A stretch of 64,000 nucleotides of DNA from the NCBI RefSeq assembly GCF_024806495.1, contig NZ_JANUFF010000001.1, positions 248,001-312,000 on the forward strand, written 5' to 3'. Under the pieces are notes generated by a model, which saw only the letters and a program-made list of their open reading frames with translations, was not told the DNA's origin and searched no databases. This DNA comes from Chryseobacterium sp. JUb7 (lineage in GTDB: Bacteria > Bacteroidota > Bacteroidia > Flavobacteriales > Weeksellaceae). Within the stretch, counting starts at the first letter, position 1. Each line of letters opens with the position of its first letter. This document shows positions 59,649 through 64,000 of this stretch, in pieces. A program made the translations under genes and the position numbers.

Positions 59649-59660
59649 TGAATCAATATA

Positions 59661-59683
59661 AAACTGCCTCTTAGAGGCAGTTT
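59661..59683. terminator. Bidirectional terminator between VOC gene and peptide P5
   Basis: AAACTGCCTC / GAGGCAGTTT perfect 10-bp stem with a TTA loop and a plus-strand T-run. It lies 13 bp after the VOC stop and 20 bp from the end of P5. Confidence 0.88.
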
Positions 59684-59702
59684 TTAAGTATTTTGTATTA
59701 AA

Positions 59703-59888
59703 CTAGCATGTACTGTTACAAGGAAGTATTTTAATTTGTACAACACCATTAACGGTGCACTGTACATTACATACTGCTAAATCCAAAAGTTGAATTATTT
59801 CATCTGTATAGCTGAAAACATTTCCGATTAAATCTCCTCCTGAGATTTTCTTCAATTCTTTTCTGTTTAATTTTTTTAAATTCTTCAT
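59703..59888 (-). CDS. Double-glycine-type leader peptide P5, short four-cysteine member
   Basis: 61 residues. Leader MKNLKKLNRKELKKISGG with a true double glycine, then a short core (DLIGNVFSYTDEIIQLLDLA) that lacks the glycine-zipper of P1-P4. The tail CNVQC-TVNGVVQIKILP-CNSTC matches P3/P4 closely. It stands alone 12 kb from the cluster, so the cysteine tail is the conserved unit and the glycine-rich core is variable. The upstream sequence resembles that of P2 and P4. Confidence 0.75.
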   Translation of the reverse strand: MKNLKKLNRKELKKISGGDLIGNVFSYTDEIIQLLDLAVCNVQCTVNGVVQIKILPCNSTC

Positions 59889-60046
59889 GATAATAATTTT
59901 ACATGGTTAATGTTTTATAAAGATATAAATAATTAAACAATATTTTATTTTTATTTTAAATAATTAATATCAATTGTTAAATAAATTATTATTTATTATA
60001 ATAAAAACAATTTTGATAAAAATACCATTCCCTTGCTAATTAATAT

Positions 60047-61195
<1,149 letters not shown>

Positions 61196-61227
61196 TTAAT
61201 GACGCAAAATTCCAAAATATAAAAGTC

Positions 61228-62058
61228 TTAGGATTGTACAAATACGACAAAATCATGATCAGGAATCTGTTCTTTCTTTGCTTTTCGCGCGAAAGATGAA
61301 GGTGTTGTACCCGTATATTTTTTGAATTCCTTACTGAGATGTGCCTGATCTGCATAGCCCAATTCGACAGCCAGTTCTGCAAGATGAGTCGTCGGATAAG
61401 ACCAAAGTCTGTTACGGACCTGCTCAAAACGCATTAAACTGGCGACATCTTTAACGGTATGTCCGGACGACTGTTTAAACTTTCTTTCTAAAGTACGAAC
61501 CGTTGAATGTGCTGCATCGGCAATTTGATGAACAGGAATGGCTCCGTTGGCTTTTCTCATTGCAATTCCTGCTTTATAGAGCATACTGTCGGAAGGAATC
61601 TGGGATCGGATATTCAGGAAATATGCTTTTATGTGATTTATCGCCTCTTCAGTTTTACACTGATCAAGCAGTTTATTTAATGTGGATTGAAGCCCAGCAA
61701 TCGGATGTTCAAAAATATGAACTCCATTCTTATTGGATGTGAGGCCCAGCAAGTCGAAGACAACCCATGGAAAACATCGTACAGCAAGAATTTGTAAACG
61801 TCCTTTTGTATGAAAATGAATGGGCTGATTTAACAAACCGACAAGAAAAGGTGATGGTAACTTCAGTAGATTTCCTTGATCTGAAATGCTGCAGCCAATT
61901 CCAAAATGAAAAATAATTTCAGCATAACCATCAGGAATCACTTCAAAACTGGTTTCTTTTTCTCCGAAATCCGTGTCGTTGTACCAAAAACACTTGATGA
62001 TATCGCTTAACTCTTCGGGAGGCTCAAATTCTTGATGGATATTTTTGACAGGCTTCAT
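61228..62058 (-). CDS. AraC-type helix-turn-helix regulator upstream of the Tet(X)-like gene
   Basis: 276 residues. The N-terminal domain (FEPPEELSDIIKCFWYNDTD, VIPDGYAEIIFHFG) is the sensor type seen in many AraC proteins lacking the cupin signature. The C-terminal HTH pair includes AHSTVRTLERKFKQSSGHTV and LAELAVELGYADQAHLSKEFKKYTG. It is transcribed first, with the Tet(X)-like gene 38 bp downstream, so the two are probably co-transcribed. A regulatory link is likely. Confidence 0.92.
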   Translation of the reverse strand: MKPVKNIHQEFEPPEELSDIIKCFWYNDTDFGEKETSFEVIPDGYAEIIFHFGIGCSISDQGNLLKLPSPFLVGLLNQPIHFHTKGRLQILAVRCFPWVVFDLLGLTSNKNGVHIFEHPIAGLQSTLNKLLDQCKTEEAINHIKAYFLNIRSQIPSDSMLYKAGIAMRKANGAIPVHQIADAAHSTVRTLERKFKQSSGHTVKDVASLMRFEQVRNRLWSYPTTHLAELAVELGYADQAHLSKEFKKYTGTTPSSFARKAKKEQIPDHDFVVFVQS

Positions 62059-62131
62059 TATTTATATTTTCTTTAATCAAATTTAATAATTTTATAAATG
62101 CTTAAACCATTAATCAAAACAAATAATGTCG

Positions 62132-62139
62132 TATTTTTG
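62132..62139 (+). promoter_or_regulatory. -7 box TATTTTTG upstream of the HAD gene
   Basis: Exact TAnnTTTG match 35 bp before the HAD phosphatase start at 62175; -33 TTG is not evident. Confidence 0.4.
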
Positions 62140-62174
62140 TAGATACAAATTCAAATATTTTTATACTCCAAATC

Positions 62175-62978
62175 ATGACTCACACAGACAATTCCCCTGT
62201 AATTATTAAAGCTGTATTTTTTGATATCGATGGAACACTCATCAGTTTTAAGACCAATAAAATTCCTGAATCTACGCAGAATTCAATCAAAAAACTTCGT
62301 GAAAAAGGCATTAAAGTAATTGTGGCAACAGGACGTTCCATTAATACACTGGCTCATATTTCTCATATAGAGTTTGATGGTTTTATTACATTCAACGGAG
62401 GCTATTGCGCCACTACTGACGGCAAAATTTTATCTAAAAATACAATTGATCCGAATGATATCAAAGGTTTGATCAATTATGCTGAAAATTCTCCTTTAAG
62501 TTATTCATTAATGTATGAAGACAAGGTAGAAATTAATGATGCTACTCCTGAAGTGGTCGGTATGTATGCGCATGTTAACCTTCCGGTTCCGCCGGTTCAT
62601 GATAAAGAAAATATTGATTATCAAAATGTTCTTCAGGCAAATATTTTTCTTCGACCAGAGGTTGAAGATGAGTTTATGAAAACGGTAATGCCAAATTCTA
62701 TAGCCTCAAGATGGACTCCTCTTTTTGCGGATGTAAATCCAAGCGGAATCAGCAAACAAATCGGAATTGAAATTTTTTGTGACCACTTTGGAATCGATGT
62801 TTCCGAGACCATGGCTTTTGGAGACGGAGGAAATGATATTACCATGCTGAAGTTCACAAAAATTGGGATTGCAATGGGTAATGCCAATGAAAATGTAAAA
62901 GAAATATCCGATTATATTACTGAAGAGGTGGATAATGATGGAATTGAAAAGGCTTTAATTTATTTTAAACTTATTTAA
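62175..62978 (+). CDS. Cof-type HAD-IIB family hydrolase
   Basis: 267 residues. HAD motifs: I, FFDIDGTLIS (nucleophile and acid/base Asp); II, VATGRS; III/IV, Lys in SGISKQIGIEI and GDGGNDITMLKF. The large cap domain after motif II identifies the Cof/HAD-IIB class, which dephosphorylates sugar phosphates, pyridoxal phosphate or FMN-type substrates. The exact substrate is unknown. Divergent from the AraC/Tet(X)-like operon. Confidence 0.93.
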   Translation: MTHTDNSPVIIKAVFFDIDGTLISFKTNKIPESTQNSIKKLREKGIKVIVATGRSINTLAHISHIEFDGFITFNGGYCATTDGKILSKNTIDPNDIKGLINYAENSPLSYSLMYEDKVEINDATPEVVGMYAHVNLPVPPVHDKENIDYQNVLQANIFLRPEVEDEFMKTVMPNSIASRWTPLFADVNPSGISKQIGIEIFCDHFGIDVSETMAFGDGGNDITMLKFTKIGIAMGNANENVKEISDYITEEVDNDGIEKALIYFKLI

Positions 62979-63104
62979 TTAAAATCTGACTACCAGAGTT
63001 TTAAATATTAAAAACATTAACCAATTTGCTTTTTGTGGTATTTATTTTAAATATAATTTTAGAATAAAGGCATGATATATGCTATTATCTAATAAATCAC
63101 TTAA

Positions 63105-63287
<183 letters not shown>

Positions 63288-63312
63288 AGTTATAATAGTA
63301 TATTAAAAAAAT

Positions 63313-63336
63313 AAACCACTGCACGAGCAGTGGTTT
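63313..63336. terminator. Terminator between the small membrane protein and the AKR gene
   Basis: AAACCACTGC / GCAGTGGTTT perfect 10-bp stem with an ACGA loop, T-rich on both strands; serves convergent genes. Confidence 0.9.
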
Positions 63337-63358
63337 TGTTATTTTAAAGGGTTCTTAT

Positions 63359-64000
63359 TTATTGCGGAATCTGCGCCTTTTCATAAATAAGACCTTCATA
63401 TTTCAGCTCTTTCCAAAAATCCAAAGGAATGTCTGTGTTTAACGCATTTACATTTCCCTGCACCTGCTGAGGTTTGCTTGCTCCCGGAATTATTGATGCG
63501 AATTCATCTGCTGCCAACACAAACTGTAAAGCTGCATCTACAATATCAATATTATATTTCTTTGCTATTGCCGTTATTTTATCACGCTTTTCAGTCATTC
63601 CTTTTGGGATGACATCTTTATAATTATAGCGCGGTCTTCCATTGATGAATCCTGAATTATATCCTGCTCCGGAAACAAGTCTTACACCGGCTTTTTTTAC
63701 GGCAGGAAGCAATCGGTCTACAGCATCTTCATGTTCTAAAATAGAATATTGGGTTGCTGAGAGACAAATATCGGGATCCGCAGCTTCCAGACAGTCCAAA
63801 ATAGGTTCTATTTTATTAACACCCATTCCCCAGGCTTTAATAATGCCCTGATCTCTCAGTTCAGAAAGAATTTTGAACGCTCCTTCTTTTGCCTGTTTCA
63901 AAAAATAAGGATATCGGTCACCAACCTGATCTTCTGATAAATCATGAATATAAACGATATCAATATAACTCAGACCACTTCTTTCAAGACTGTCTTCAAT
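63359..64000 (-). CDS. Aldo/keto reductase, 3' part (N-terminus beyond window)
   Basis: The frame stays open to the window edge on the minus strand; the apparent start at 63901 is only an internal TTG. Upstream codons read SYIDIVYIHDLSEDQVGDRY, which is the AKR strand carrying the catalytic His. Continuing: GIIKAWGMGVNKIEPILDCL, ATQYSILEHEDAVDRLLPAV and ASIIPGASKPQQVQGNVNAL (NADPH phosphate site). This pattern resembles the L-fucose/D-threo-aldose dehydrogenase-like AKR group. Substrate unknown. Confidence 0.88.
   Translation of the reverse strand: MEDSLERSGLSYIDIVYIHDLSEDQVGDRYPYFLKQAKEGAFKILSELRDQGIIKAWGMGVNKIEPILDCLEAADPDICLSATQYSILEHEDAVDRLLPAVKKAGVRLVSGAGYNSGFINGRPRYNYKDVIPKGMTEKRDKITAIAKKYNIDIVDAALQFVLAADEFASIIPGASKPQQVQGNVNALNTDIPLDFWKELKYEGLIYEKAQIPQ

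Overview
The window looks like a chromosomal segment of a Chryseobacterium-type flavobacterium (Bacteroidota, Weeksellaceae). It is AT-rich. Many genes have flavobacterial -7 boxes of the form TAnnTTTG and little Shine-Dalgarno signal. The primary sigma factor is the short Bacteroidota type (288 aa). TonB-dependent receptors, HYC_CC_PP and DUF2723 proteins, T6SS subtype iii subunits and a Chryseobacterium-style double-glycine leader (MKNLKKLNRNELK) all point the same way. I found no rRNA, tRNA, CRISPR array, IS element or prophage. Genus is inferred from protein style and memory, not from a database search.

Layout. 0-8.3 kb: end of a DUF2723 membrane protein, a GT-C-like glycosyltransferase, a DUF1697 protein, kdsA (Kdo synthesis for LPS) and a TonB-dependent receptor. 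8.4-12.3 kb: a copper block (HYC_CC_PP protein, DUF3347 protein, and a 924-aa protein joining two metal-binding modules, a multicopper oxidase and a probable outer-membrane barrel). 12.4-16.9 kb: an FAD monooxygenase with a lipoprotein, rpoD, and an S1/P1 nuclease. A candidate structured RNA lies between rpoD and the nuclease gene. 17-20.2 kb: three type VI secretion genes (probable tssG, tssN, tssK) without the rest of the machine. 20.3-27.2 kb: PLP enzymes, an Lrp/AsnC regulator divergent from an EamA exporter, a DtxR/MntR regulator, two paralogous lipoproteins and a secreted TIM-barrel-like protein. 27.3-29.8 kb: an ArsR-controlled operon of small accessory genes with visible operators. 29.9-32.6 kb: a second EamA exporter and two secreted tail-fibre-like paralogues.

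32.9-43.1 kb is a redox/hydrolase island: two exported alpha/beta hydrolases with cysteine nucleophiles, a double carboxymuconolactone-decarboxylase/ABM fusion, a cupin, an acetyltransferase, two aldo-keto reductases and an SDR. It also holds two AraC regulators, an HxlR regulator and an NrtR-like regulator. Several candidate operators can be read directly, including three copies of one motif in front of araC and the acetyltransferase operon.

44-49 kb holds the most unusual part: four tandem genes for 72-82 aa peptides with a double-glycine-like leader, a glycine-zipper-like core (three of them strongly so) and a C-terminal four-cysteine signature. A fifth, shorter member lies at 59.7 kb. A leaderless beta-propeller protein and a methionine aminopeptidase flank the cluster. 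This looks like an expanded family of bacteriocin/RiPP-like exported peptides.

49-64 kb: an AsmA-like protein, a TonB receptor next to a two-component system, and an MFS transporter with a DeoR regulator behind a perfect 27-bp inverted repeat. These are followed by a VOC protein, a Tet(X)-like flavin monooxygenase apparently co-transcribed with an AraC regulator, a Cof-type HAD phosphatase, a tiny Lmo0937-like membrane protein and a truncated aldo-keto reductase.
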